A DNA stretch of 64,000 nucleotides. It comes from Serratia plymuthica. GTDB taxonomy: Bacteria > Pseudomonadota > Gammaproteobacteria > Enterobacterales > Enterobacteriaceae. Positions 1 through 9,677 of this stretch are shown here, in pieces; position 1 is the first letter of the stretch; the number at the start of each line of letters is the position of its first letter. The stretch lies in contig NZ_CP068771.1 of assembly GCF_018336935.1 (NCBI RefSeq), forward strand, positions 5,391,816 through 5,455,815, given 5' to 3'. The notes below the pieces were generated by a model. That model saw only the letters and a list, made by a program, of their open reading frames with translations. It did no database searches and was not told where the DNA came from. The position numbers and the translations under genes are program-made.

Positions 1-52
1 GCAGATGTTAGGTATGCAATGATTATTTTATGGGACATACGGAATCCGTGCT

Positions 53-3000
53 ATGAATGACAACGAAGACTCAATATTTAAGAATAATAATCTTTCTATT
101 CAGCAAAAATTAGAGCGAGCTCGAACAGAGTTGCTTGACTTGTCTGCACGTAATAAACTCCTAAATATTCCTCGTTCTAAAACAGCAAAGCTATTAGAAA
201 TTATCGATGAGAGATCGTCTGAAATATATCGATTACTGGTTAAAGAAGGAAGAGCATTTACTTTTCTACCAGGGCGAGCAGGAAGGAAAGGGGAATTAAT
301 CGATGCTGAAAACACTGAAATGGATTCGGGTGACGTTATCGTAGATGAGCTATTACTTGCCTTTGATGACGATGTTGATCCAAACATCATTCGTTCTGAG
401 CATCAGGATACAAAACTGCAAACACGATTAACCCCGCAAGGTTTGCAAAAACGATTATTGGATCTTTACCATGATTCTAAAACGTTAGAAGAAGAGCAGG
501 GAGTAAACATACTATATCTGACGCTCGGAACTCTAAAATGGATTGATCCGAATAATAAAGAAAACGTTAGATATGCTCCTTTAATCTTGATCCCTGTCTC
601 TCTTGAGCGTGGAACAGCTGGTGAGAGGTTTAAGTTGCGGGTAAGGCAAGATGAAATTATTGAAAACCTTTCCCTAGAGGCATATCTCCAGCGAACGCAC
701 GAGCTTTCATTGCCTAAGATCAATACAGAAGAGGAGTTAGAACTTTCAAAGTATATCGATGAGGTTGCTCAGATTATCCAGATAAAACCTGATTGGAGCG
801 TTCAAGAAAATGATATTACTCTGGGATTCTTTTCCTTTGCTAAATTTCTTATGTACCGGGATTTAGACCCAGAAAACTGGCCTGAGAATGAAAGTATCAC
901 AGATCAACCTATAATTCGGTCACTTATGGTTGATGGTTTTGATGAGACAGATGAGAGACTTTCAGATGATGCGTCGATAGATCCCTTCATTTCTCCGAAG
1001 GATATGCTACACATCATGGATAGTGACACCTCTCAAACTCTGGCTATCCATAATGTGCGTGAAGGAAAGAACTTAATTATTCAGGGGCCTCCTGGCACAG
1101 GTAAATCTCAGACGATTGCGAACATAGTTGCTGCTGCAGTTGCTGATGGCAAAACGGTCTTGTTCGTCGCGGAAAAAATGGCTGCACTTGAGGTGGTGAA
1201 ACGTCGTCTCGACCATGCAGGTGTCGGAGATGCATGTTTAGAGTTGCATAGTAATAAGACGAACAAAAGGGTGTTCTTAGAGGAATTAAAGAGGGTTTGG
1301 GAGTTAGGATCCCCCAGGGGAGAGTTTCCAAATACGCTGGTTGAGAACTTAACGGATGCTAGAGATAAACTTAACGAGCATCCCGCAAGGTTGCATAAGA
1401 TATATTATCCTTCCACTTTTTCTCCCTATCAAGTCATGGGGCATCTTGTTCGGTTGCGTCAGTTAGGCCAAGCTCCGACTGATTTTAGTCTCGAAAATTT
1501 TGAACATTGGAATGCCAATGACCTTGAGAAACGACTAGACCTCGTAAAAGAAATTGTTGATCGTATCCGAGATATTGGTTTACCCGATCAGCACCCGTGG
1601 AATGGTGTTGGCCTTGAGCAGATCTTACCCATGGATGTAGAAAAACTAATCCCACGTTTGAAAGCGCTTATAGAAGATGTTGTATGCGTTACAAGCGATG
1701 TCGCAAGCTTGTCTAGCGAACTTGCTGTGACTCCAATGCCGGAAATGTTTTCTTCTATTGGGAAATTAGTTGAAGTTGCTGAATACATTATTAAAGCTCC
1801 AGATTTATCTGCGAAAGCTTTTACCTCCGCTGTTTGGCACGACAACATACCTGCGATTAAACGACTTATTGCGTTGGGTAAACAGTATCAGCAAAGTCGC
1901 TTAAATCTTGAAAAAGATATAGTTGCTGAAGAAATTGAAACTCCAGTTACTGAACTGGAAGATGCACTGGCGCAGCTTCCTCGGGATTTTGATGTTAACG
2001 GTTTTTTTGCAGCTCGTTCTCTGCCGACATCTCTAGCTAAGTTACGTCTTGATGCAAAACGCCTACATGACGAACTAGGTACTCAAGATGGGGGTTACAC
2101 TGTTCAAGAAATAGAGCGTTTAATCGCGCTGGGCGACAGAATTGCTGCAGCACCTAACGCTAGTCCCGACGCTTTTATTGCTTCTGTTTGGGATCATGGT
2201 GTTGAGAAAGCTGCTGAGTTGGTCGAGTCGATAGCTTCCTTCAGAACCTCTAGCGAATATCTTGAGTCAAAAATAAATGAGGCTGCTTGGGGGGCTGATG
2301 TTTTTGAGGCCAGAAATATTCTTGCGAGCCATACTGGTATTTTTCGCTACCTGAATGGGAATTGGAGAAAAGCGAAAGCTCTGGCAAGTTCTTTATTACG
2401 AGAGCGTTCTCTACCTATTGACCAACAGGTGCTGTTACTGGACGAATTAATTAAAGCGCAAGGAGAGAGGAAAAGAATCCTGAGGGAAAATGATTTTGGT
2501 CATTCTGCCTTCGGTAGCGATTGGCGCGGTGAAAAAAGTAATAGTTCTTCTTTAATGGCATTAGTTGAATGGATGAGAACGCTCCGTGGCGTAGGGGCTG
2601 AAGCCCGGTTGTTAGCCAGCCGACTTGTTGATCGCGAGAGTGTTAAACTCCGAGTGCAACAACTAAATCAGTTATTGCAACAGGTTCGCCCCCAATTGGA
2701 CATACTTTGGAACGCATTCGGTCCATCAGCTGAAGAACACTTTAGCAACCAGATATCTGTCACTCGTGTTTCGTTTGTATTCATTGAACAAAAAATTAAG
2801 AAACTTATAGAACTTGATGAACAATGCGCTCGTGTAATGGTGAAACCATCTTCGGATATAGGTGTACGTTACCAATTAGTCAATCGAATTATTGACATAC
2901 AGAAACTCATTGCGGAACTACGTGCGGAAACCCCGCTTGCCGAGAGTGCTTTTGACAGACAGTGGAAAGAGCTGTCATCTGACTGGGAGAGCTTGAGTCA

Positions 3001-5629
3001 GGCCTGCTATTGGGTAGAGGATAATCGTGCTTTACGTTTTGTTGTGGCAAAACTTACAAACAGAGTCGAAACCGCCCAGATTGCACGAGAAACTCACCTG
3101 CTAAGCCAAAAAATAGTCAATGAACTGGAAAAAATAGCGAAGGAATTAAACGGATCTATCGAAAGATTTTTCGGATCGACATTTAATGAATTAAACATAT
3201 CGGTTGTATGCAAGAAACTTCAAGAGTGGGTTGATAATTCAGAGCAACTGTCTAAATGGGTTGCATATCAGCATCGTGTGACGCAGGCTCGAAAATATGG
3301 ATTATCTGAAGTTGTAGAAAAACTCGCTTGTGGAGATCTTTCGGCAGACTCTTCGATTCCCGCCGTTGAACGAACTTATTTTGAGTCGCTACTTAAAATA
3401 ATGGCTTTAGAGGAACCGGAACTGGTTCGTTTTGATGGCGAACTTCACTCTCGTCAGGTTACAGGATTTGCAGAACTTGACCTTAAACGTATCAAAGTTG
3501 CTAGCCTCGAGGTTGCACGTGCCCACCATAGACAAATTCCATCCAAGAGTGGTGGGGTCGGTCCAGTAGGGGTTCTGCGTTCGGAAATGGTGAAGAAGAG
3601 AGGTCATTTGCCGATACGTCAGTTAATGCTGAAGGCTGGTGTTGCAGTTCAGGCATTAAAACCGGTAATGATGATGAGCCCGTTATCCGTCGCTCAATTC
3701 CTCATTCCCGGCAAGCAAAAGTTCGATCTTCTGGTCATGGACGAAGCGAGTCAGATACAACCAGTGGATGCGATTGGTGCAATTGCCCGGTGTAAGCAGG
3801 TTGTTGTCGTGGGGGACGAGCGCCAACTTCCGCCTACGCGATTCTTCGCTAAAATGACAGAGTCTGCTGCTAATGATGACAGTGATGAAGTATCTCAGGT
3901 TGCTGATATAGAAAGTATTCTGGGTTTATTTGTCGCCAGAGGATTACCCCAACGTATGTTGAGATGGCACTATCGCAGCCGCCATCAGTCACTGATTGCT
4001 GTCTCCAATAGTCAGTTCTATGAAAACAAACTTTTCATCGTACCGAGCCCGTACACTCAAGAAGCGGGTATGGGTCTACAATTTCATCACATTCCTGATG
4101 GCGTGTTCGAGTCAGGGGGTAAGGGAACCAATACGGTAGAAGCGAAAGCTGTTGCCAAAGCAATCATGGAGCATGCTCGCAAATTTCCTGAACAGTCGCT
4201 TGGTGTTGCAACATTTTCTGTTTCTCAACGCAAAGCTATTCAGGATGAACTCGAGCTATTACGTCGTCTGAATCCTGATTTGGAAGAGTTCTTCAATGGG
4301 CATCAGAGTGAGCCTTTCTTCGTTAAAAACCTCGAGAATGTACAGGGTGATGAGCGAGATGTGATTATGATATCCGTCGGCTATGCGAAAAATACGCAAG
4401 GATACATGGCGATGCGTTTCGGCCCCTTGGGAGCAGAGGGAGGGGAACGAAGGTTGAATGTATTAATCAGCCGAGCTAAACGACGTTGCGAGGTTTTCGC
4501 ATCTATCACAGATGAAGATATCGATCTGGAACGGGCAAAGGGAAAAGGTGTCTTTGCCTTTAAACTGTTCCTGCAGTATGCCCGTACCGGGCGTATATCC
4601 TTGGCTCAACGTTCTGAAAGAGAAATGGATAGTGTATTTGAAGAACAAGTTGCTGGTGCACTTCAGAAAGCCGGTTATCAGGTTCATCCTCAGGTTGGTA
4701 TCGCTGGATTCTTTATAGATTTAGCCATCGCAGATCCAGATATGCCAGGGAGGTACTTGATTGGTATTGAATGCGATGGCCGCGCTTATCACTCATCACG
4801 TTCTGCTCGCGAACGCGATCGCTTACGTCAGGCTGTACTTGAAGATCATGGATGGATTATACATCGTATCTGGAGTACCGATTGGTTCCATCGCCCGGAA
4901 GAACAATTAGAGCGTACACTTAAGGCAATAGAGTCAGCAAAAAGAGAACTGTCAGAGCGGACTGAACAATCACGACAGAAGGCCCGTGCGGTGCCTGTTG
5001 AAATAGTTACCGTCGATAGAGGCCCTGTAGTTGAAGTTGGCCTCGTTGATTCACACATTTCAACTACATCTGAAATTGCCTACGTGGAAGCAATTCTTGC
5101 TGCTAGTCTGGGTTATGAACTCCATGAAACCCCTTTAGGTATTTTGAGTGAAATGATTGAACAGATAGTTGAAGTCGAATCTCCTATTCATGTAAGTGAA
5201 ACTATCACAAGATTACGAACTGCGTGGGGATTGCAACGTGCAGGTGCCAGGATTGAGGCTGTTGTTAACAGAGCTATAAATCTAGTCTGCAGCAGAGGTG
5301 AAATCATTCAGGATGGGCAATTTTTAATACATTTGAAATCAGATGTTATTTTGCGAAATCGACAGAATGTGCAGTCATCTGGGCTGCGTAAGTCTGAAAT
5401 GTTACCCCCTCAGGAAATTGCCGTAGGAGTCGAGGCAGTAGTGAAAAATAATCTAGGTGCGACAGATGAAGAGATAATTATTTCGATATCCAGATCTCTT
5501 GGATTCAAGGCGACGAGCGGTAGTTTACGCAAGGTAATTTCAGATGTGATCGAACAACTTCTCTTTAAAGGAGCTATTCTTAGGGAAGAGTCTTTGATTG
5601 TCGAGAATAAAAAAACGATCACAGATTAA
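53..5629 (+). CDS. Giant DUF4011 / superfamily 1 helicase with C-terminal Vsr-like nuclease and DUF3320
   Basis: A single 1858-residue protein. The N-terminal ~320 residues match the DUF4011 type. A P-loop GPPGTGKS lies at 345-352, Walker B MDEAS at about 1229-1233 and the SF1 motif GDERQLPPT from 1254, so the helicase core is split by a long helical insertion (about 430-1130). A PD-(D/E)xK/Vsr-like nuclease follows (about 1530-1615; D1556, then E1573 and D1575 in IECDG), and a DUF3320 region sits at about 1673-1725. This architecture is that of anti-phage DUF4011-helicase-Vsr proteins (the type called Hhe in defence surveys, by recollection). The start ATG is preceded by little recognisable Shine-Dalgarno sequence. 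No partner gene is evident on the 3' side; the 5' side is cut by the window. Defence is inferred from family. Confidence 0.9.
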   Translation: MNDNEDSIFKNNNLSIQQKLERARTELLDLSARNKLLNIPRSKTAKLLEIIDERSSEIYRLLVKEGRAFTFLPGRAGRKGELIDAENTEMDSGDVIVDELLLAFDDDVDPNIIRSEHQDTKLQTRLTPQGLQKRLLDLYHDSKTLEEEQGVNILYLTLGTLKWIDPNNKENVRYAPLILIPVSLERGTAGERFKLRVRQDEIIENLSLEAYLQRTHELSLPKINTEEELELSKYIDEVAQIIQIKPDWSVQENDITLGFFSFAKFLMYRDLDPENWPENESITDQPIIRSLMVDGFDETDERLSDDASIDPFISPKDMLHIMDSDTSQTLAIHNVREGKNLIIQGPPGTGKSQTIANIVAAAVADGKTVLFVAEKMAALEVVKRRLDHAGVGDACLELHSNKTNKRVFLEELKRVWELGSPRGEFPNTLVENLTDARDKLNEHPARLHKIYYPSTFSPYQVMGHLVRLRQLGQAPTDFSLENFEHWNANDLEKRLDLVKEIVDRIRDIGLPDQHPWNGVGLEQILPMDVEKLIPRLKALIEDVVCVTSDVASLSSELAVTPMPEMFSSIGKLVEVAEYIIKAPDLSAKAFTSAVWHDNIPAIKRLIALGKQYQQSRLNLEKDIVAEEIETPVTELEDALAQLPRDFDVNGFFAARSLPTSLAKLRLDAKRLHDELGTQDGGYTVQEIERLIALGDRIAAAPNASPDAFIASVWDHGVEKAAELVESIASFRTSSEYLESKINEAAWGADVFEARNILASHTGIFRYLNGNWRKAKALASSLLRERSLPIDQQVLLLDELIKAQGERKRILRENDFGHSAFGSDWRGEKSNSSSLMALVEWMRTLRGVGAEARLLASRLVDRESVKLRVQQLNQLLQQVRPQLDILWNAFGPSAEEHFSNQISVTRVSFVFIEQKIKKLIELDEQCARVMVKPSSDIGVRYQLVNRIIDIQKLIAELRAETPLAESAFDRQWKELSSDWESLSQACYWVEDNRALRFVVAKLTNRVETAQIARETHLLSQKIVNELEKIAKELNGSIERFFGSTFNELNISVVCKKLQEWVDNSEQLSKWVAYQHRVTQARKYGLSEVVEKLACGDLSADSSIPAVERTYFESLLKIMALEEPELVRFDGELHSRQVTGFAELDLKRIKVASLEVARAHHRQIPSKSGGVGPVGVLRSEMVKKRGHLPIRQLMLKAGVAVQALKPVMMMSPLSVAQFLIPGKQKFDLLVMDEASQIQPVDAIGAIARCKQVVVVGDERQLPPTRFFAKMTESAANDDSDEVSQVADIESILGLFVARGLPQRMLRWHYRSRHQSLIAVSNSQFYENKLFIVPSPYTQEAGMGLQFHHIPDGVFESGGKGTNTVEAKAVAKAIMEHARKFPEQSLGVATFSVSQRKAIQDELELLRRLNPDLEEFFNGHQSEPFFVKNLENVQGDERDVIMISVGYAKNTQGYMAMRFGPLGAEGGERRLNVLISRAKRRCEVFASITDEDIDLERAKGKGVFAFKLFLQYARTGRISLAQRSEREMDSVFEEQVAGALQKAGYQVHPQVGIAGFFIDLAIADPDMPGRYLIGIECDGRAYHSSRSARERDRLRQAVLEDHGWIIHRIWSTDWFHRPEEQLERTLKAIESAKRELSERTEQSRQKARAVPVEIVTVDRGPVVEVGLVDSHISTTSEIAYVEAILAASLGYELHETPLGILSEMIEQIVEVESPIHVSETITRLRTAWGLQRAGARIEAVVNRAINLVCSRGEIIQDGQFLIHLKSDVILRNRQNVQSSGLRKSEMLPPQEIAVGVEAVVKNNLGATDEEIIISISRSLGFKATSGSLRKVISDVIEQLLFKGAILREESLIVENKKTITD

Positions 5630-5640
5630 GTTCTTTATGA

Positions 5641-5681
5641 AGACAAACTCAAAGGATTGATTTGGATCTTTGAGTTTGTCT
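5641..5681 (+). terminator. Hairpin after the helicase gene
   Basis: A perfect 14-bp inverted repeat (5641-5654 with 5668-5681, 13-nt loop) lies 12 bases after the helicase stop codon. The T-tract after it is weak, so it may be a terminator or an mRNA-stabilising hairpin. Confidence 0.6.
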
Positions 5682-5835
5682 GCTTTCAAACTTTTGTAAT
5701 GGTATTTATATAAATAATAGTATTTTGGTTGTGAGTAAACTGAATCGACACTGGTAATCTAGGCACTTCAGAGCCGTTTCCGATACTGTTTTCATATTCA
5801 GAAAAGCTTTAATCAGGCATGCACCATTCAGAGGA

Positions 5836-6198
5836 CTACCTGGCGGTTAGTGCGTGCGCGCGCCTTTGCATATCGGTAAGCGTGGGGATGAGCAAACTTA
5901 TCGCGGTTAGCCCATGCCCCAACTGGCACAGGCTTTCTGGCGTAGATTCGCACACGTCGTTATCGGCAAAGGTAATCAGTGCGTCGCCAATGAAGTTCAG
6001 ACAATGGCAAAGCCCGGCGCGTGTTTCGGCGCAATACTCGGCTACCTGCGAGCGTTCGCTCTCGTCGATATTTGAAAAGTCTAAATGAGCCAGCGCGGCA
6101 TTCATGGCGGAATAAAGGTTCGCGCAATCCGGCAGTGATTGGTAAGGCGAGCGCGTGTTTCTATCGGTGTCAGCTATAGCTATAGCATTAGTCCTCAT
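5836..6198 (-). CDS. Unrecognised 120-residue protein
   Basis: No family is recognised. The product is predicted soluble and helical, contains a few cysteines (for example in LCHCLNF), and lacks a signal peptide or membrane segment. It is transcribed away from the fic-type gene, and its start at 6198 faces the duplicated control region at 6291-6413. The Shine-Dalgarno sequence is not convincing. An open frame of this length with balanced composition is probably real, but the opposite strand is also partly open (5819-6088), so the call is tentative. Confidence 0.4.
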   Translation of the reverse strand: MRTNAIAIADTDRNTRSPYQSLPDCANLYSAMNAALAHLDFSNIDESERSQVAEYCAETRAGLCHCLNFIGDALITFADNDVCESTPESLCQLGHGLTAISLLIPTLTDMQRRAHALTAR

Positions 6199-6290
6199 AA
6201 TGTTGTGGTCAGAAGCCCGGTGAGTGTTCCTGGCACTGCCGTGCTTTGCTCTTTAGTGTTGCCACGCAGTCCATATGCCCGAACATATTT

Positions 6291-6413
6291 ACGGTATCGA
6301 CGCGTTTCGAGCATATGTCGATAAAACGCGATTTTTTAAACATGATGGCGTGACATGTTCATAACATCGACATAGTATGGCTACATGTCGATAAAATCGG
6401 TTTTTCTAATCAT
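6291..6413. promoter_or_regulatory. Tandemly duplicated inverted-repeat control region upstream of the Fic gene
   Basis: Two copies of the arrangement ATCGAC-N15-GTCGAT occur at 6296-6322 and 6366-6392, offset by exactly 70 bp. In each copy the right half is followed by the same run (ATGTCGATAAAA), a T-run and a CAT. In the second copy the arms extend to 8 bp (ATCGACAT, 6366-6373; ATGTCGAT, 6385-6392). The second copy ends just before the ATG at 6414. This looks like a duplicated operator for autoregulation of the Fic gene or control of the divergent 5836-6198 gene; the binding protein is unknown. Confidence 0.55.
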
Positions 6414-7490
6414 ATGAATTGGGATCCAGAAACCCCTAACAACGCGTTGCCGATACTGCCGCCCGATCTGGAGCGCGTTGAAACGCGCCTCATACTCAAA
6501 GCGTGCATAAGTGCGCGCGCAGCAATCGCAGTGTTGAAAACGGCCGGGGAGTTGATTCCCGATCAGGCTTTGCTGATAAACCTCCTTCCGATGCTGGAAG
6601 CGAAAGACTCTTCGCGCATTGAGAATATCGTAACGACCAGCGATCAGCTGTTTCAGTATGCTGAGCGCGCAGATGGCGCAGATCCGGCCACCAAAGAGGC
6701 GCTGCGCTATCGTACAGCGCTTTATGACGGCTATATCCACCTTGAGGATTACCCACTCTGCACAAACACAGCGGTCACTATCTGCACCAAATTACGCGCA
6801 GTGCAAACCGATATCAGGAAAACACCGGGTACGGTATTGCGTGATCAGAACAATAACGTGATATACACACCGCCGGTGGGTGAGGACGCCATTCGTAACT
6901 TACTGGCGAACTGGGAACGGTTTATACACGGTGATGATGATTTAGATCCGCTGGTGAAAATGGCTATTGCGCACTATCAGTTTGAGTGCATCTACCCATT
7001 TCCTGACGGGAACGGGCGAACGGGCCGTATCCTGAATATCCTGTACCTGATTCAGACGGGATTGCTTTCTCTGCCTATCCTGTATTTGTCCCGCTTCATC
7101 CTGGAAAGGCGTGATGATTACTACCTGTTACTGCGCAAGGTAACAGAAGAAGGGGATTGGGAATCGTGGATTTTGTTTATGTTAGAGGCAGTGGAGAACA
7201 CGTCCCGGTGGACGATCGATAAGATATCGGTTGTCCGGAAATTGATGGAAGAAACCACAGCCTATGTGCGCGAGAAGCTGCCGAAAATCTACACCCATGA
7301 ACTTATCCAGGCGATTTTTGCGCAGCCATATTGCCGGATCGATAACCTTGTTGAACGGGGTGTAGCCAAACGTCAAACGGCATCAGCATATCTCAAACAA
7401 TTAGTGGATATTGGAGTGCTGGAGGAGACGACAGCGGGTCGTGAAAAACTGTATATCAACACCAGGCTGCTGCGTGAATTGAGTCAGTAA
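6414..7490 (+). CDS. Fic-domain protein with Tyr in place of the catalytic His
   Basis: A 358-residue Fic protein of the Fic_N/Fic/winged-helix layout. Fic enzymes transfer AMP (or other nucleotidyl groups) from NTPs to target hydroxyls. An N-terminal class II inhibitory helix is visible as SSRIEN (residues 66-71). The Fic loop is Y194-PFPDGNGRTGR, so the phosphate-binding GNGR (199-202) is intact, but the position of the essential catalytic histidine holds tyrosine (codon TAC at 6993-6995; one base from CAC). A helix-turn-helix-like region is at about 315-335. The start ATG at 6414 directly follows the duplicated inverted repeats. Either the protein is a catalytically impaired regulator or it belongs to a subgroup using another residue. 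Confidence 0.9.
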   Translation: MNWDPETPNNALPILPPDLERVETRLILKACISARAAIAVLKTAGELIPDQALLINLLPMLEAKDSSRIENIVTTSDQLFQYAERADGADPATKEALRYRTALYDGYIHLEDYPLCTNTAVTICTKLRAVQTDIRKTPGTVLRDQNNNVIYTPPVGEDAIRNLLANWERFIHGDDDLDPLVKMAIAHYQFECIYPFPDGNGRTGRILNILYLIQTGLLSLPILYLSRFILERRDDYYLLLRKVTEEGDWESWILFMLEAVENTSRWTIDKISVVRKLMEETTAYVREKLPKIYTHELIQAIFAQPYCRIDNLVERGVAKRQTASAYLKQLVDIGVLEETTAGREKLYINTRLLRELSQ

Positions 7491-7540
7491 TGTGGATGCT
7501 TGTAGTGAATTCGCGGAACGATATATTTACCCTCGACCCT

Positions 7541-8449
7541 CTACTTATCCAAAAACGGTGCCAATACCTGTTGCGACCACGTCATGAAGCTGCGTACGCG
7601 GCGCGACAAGTTTTGCCGGTGAGCGACGACGAATGAAACGCTCAACGGCTCGGGGCGCAAATCCGGCAGAATCTCTATGAGCTCGCCTTTCTCAATATAT
7701 TCGATCAGGCTTGAGCGTCCCGCCTGGATCAGCCCCAAACCGGCCAGACCTGCGGCATGGTAGGTCTGCACGCTATTGACGCTGATGGAGCCTGCCAGCA
7801 TCAGCGTGGCGTAGCCGTCGCCCTTCGGGTATTCCCATCCAAACGGCCGGCTCCCCAATATGGGCGCGTAGTGAATCATGCGGTGTTCCTGCGCCGATAA
7901 ATCCTCAAGCGTAAGGGGCACGCCGTGGGTTTTCAGGTAAGCGGGGCTTGCCACGTTGACCATGCTTAAAGCGCCAATCTTCTGCGCGACCAGCGTTTCA
8001 TCGACAATGTCTCCGATTCGCAGCGCGCAATCTATGCCTTCCTGAATCAGATCGACACGCCGGTCGGTACTGGATATCTCTAACTGAATTTCAGGGTATT
8101 TGGCCATAAACGAAGGGAGTGCGGGCAGGATCGGGGTACGGGCCAGCTCGGTGGGCAGATCGACGCGCAGCCGCCCGCGCAGCGGCGTTTTACTGCCTGC
8201 AAACATGGTATTCAATTCTTCGGCATCCGCCAGCAACGCGCGGGCGCGGTGGTAAAATGCGCGGCCGTCGTCGGTCAACTGCACGGTACGCGTCGAGCGG
8301 TGCAGCAGCCGCACACCCATGGCCGCTTCGATGCGGCGCACCACGTTCGATGCCCGGCCTTTTTGAATGCCGAGGCTTTCCGCCGCATGGGTGAAGCTCG
8401 CCATTTCCGCGATACGTACAAAAATGGCCAAAGAGTCGAGATCTTGCAT
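7541..8449 (-). CDS. LysR-family regulator, CrgA/DmlR-like
   Basis: A 302-residue LysR regulator: winged helix at residues 1-60 (FTHAAESLGIQ then RRIEAAMG), followed by the two-lobed effector-binding domain. It is divergent from the aldo/keto reductase starting at 8569, with 119 bp between, which makes that gene its likely target. It converges with the Fic gene, with 50 bp between them. Effector unknown. Confidence 0.92.
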   Translation of the reverse strand: MQDLDSLAIFVRIAEMASFTHAAESLGIQKGRASNVVRRIEAAMGVRLLHRSTRTVQLTDDGRAFYHRARALLADAEELNTMFAGSKTPLRGRLRVDLPTELARTPILPALPSFMAKYPEIQLEISSTDRRVDLIQEGIDCALRIGDIVDETLVAQKIGALSMVNVASPAYLKTHGVPLTLEDLSAQEHRMIHYAPILGSRPFGWEYPKGDGYATLMLAGSISVNSVQTYHAAGLAGLGLIQAGRSSLIEYIEKGELIEILPDLRPEPLSVSFVVAHRQNLSRRVRSFMTWSQQVLAPFLDK

Positions 8450-8568
8450 TGTGTCTTTTCTCGATAACTATGGGTTTCGATTGGCATACTTTATGACAAA
8501 AATAGAATGACGCATAGTCGCCTCTCCGGGAGCCAGAAGGGCTGGCCCCACGGAGTTCGGAGGTCGCC

Positions 8569-9615
8569 ATGCGTTACAACCCATTGGGCAATACGGGGCT
8601 TTTCGTGTCCGAGCTTTGCCTCGGCACCATGACATTCGGCCCATCGGGGCAGGAAGGGCTCTATAAAGACATCGCCGGCATGGACCAGGCAACGGCTGAC
8701 GAGATGGTTAAACGCAGTCTGGCTGCGGGCGTGAATTTCTTCGATACCGCCGATGTTTATACCCACGGCAAGTCGGAGCAGATGCTGGGCCAGGCGTTGA
8801 AGAACCTCGGCGTTAAACGCAAAGACGTGGTCATTGCGACCAAAGTCTTCAATCCATCCGGTTCCGGCCCTAACGATCGGGGCGTTTCGCGCGGGCATAT
8901 CATGGATTCGGTCGTGGCGAGTTTGGCGCGATTGCAAATGGAATACATCGATCTCTATCAGGTACACGCCAACGACCCGATAACCCCCCTGGAAGAGACG
9001 CTCCGGGCATTCGACGATCTCATTTCGCGCGGCCTGGTGCGTTACATCGGCGTCTCGAATTGGCCGGCCTGGCGCATCGCCAAGGCGCAGGGCATTGCAG
9101 AGCGTCGCGGATTTGCGCGCTTTGAAACCTTGCAGGCTTATTACTCCATTGCAGGCCGTGACCTGGAACGGGAGATCGCGCCGATGCTGGCCGAAGAGAG
9201 AATGGGGCTGATGGTTTGGTCGCCGCTTGCCGGGGGCTTGCTTACCGGCAAATTTGAACCCGGCTCGGCGAGCGGAGGGCGGCGCGCAACCTTTGATTTT
9301 CCTCCTGTCGATGGGGGGCGGGCAAGTGCCTGTATGGCTGCGATGCGACTGGTGGCCGATAAACATAACGCCAGCATCGCCGGCGTGGCACTGGCTTACG
9401 TATTGTCCAAACCTTTCGTCACGTCGGTGATCACCGGCGCGAAGCGGCTCGAGCAGCTTGAACAGAATCTGGCCGCCGTTGATCTCAAACTGGACGCCGA
9501 GGACCTTGCCGCACTCGACGAGGCCGGCAAGCTGGCGCCGGAATATCCCGGCTGGATGCTCGAACATACCGCCCCAACGCGCCTGCCGCCGGGGGCGCGG
9601 AGCAAGCCGAACTGA
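8569..9615 (+). CDS. Aldo/keto reductase
   Basis: A 348-residue NADPH-dependent aldo/keto reductase with a TIM barrel. The catalytic tetrad residues are visible: D and Y in DTADVYTHGKSEQML, K in VIATKVF and H in LYQVHAND. It belongs to the YajO/Tas-like branch, which reduces aldehydes and ketones in the cytoplasm. A strong Shine-Dalgarno (CGGAGGT) precedes the ATG. Its divergent LysR neighbour and the NTF2-like gene 62 bp downstream suggest a small inducible detoxification module. Confidence 0.93.
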   Translation: MRYNPLGNTGLFVSELCLGTMTFGPSGQEGLYKDIAGMDQATADEMVKRSLAAGVNFFDTADVYTHGKSEQMLGQALKNLGVKRKDVVIATKVFNPSGSGPNDRGVSRGHIMDSVVASLARLQMEYIDLYQVHANDPITPLEETLRAFDDLISRGLVRYIGVSNWPAWRIAKAQGIAERRGFARFETLQAYYSIAGRDLEREIAPMLAEERMGLMVWSPLAGGLLTGKFEPGSASGGRRATFDFPPVDGGRASACMAAMRLVADKHNASIAGVALAYVLSKPFVTSVITGAKRLEQLEQNLAAVDLKLDAEDLAALDEAGKLAPEYPGWMLEHTAPTRLPPGARSKPN

Positions 9616-9677
9616 ATCTACCCCCTGTTCAATACTGAACGTTCAAGCGCAGTACTCACTTAACCAAGAGGTCAATC

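Noticed and set aside
5819..6088. Plus-strand 89-codon frame
   Set aside because: It is antisense to the 5836-6198 frame, which has the more protein-like composition.
8491..9567. Minus-strand 358-codon open frame opposite the aldo/keto reductase
   Set aside because: It is a shadow of a recognised, complete aldo/keto reductase in GC-rich DNA.
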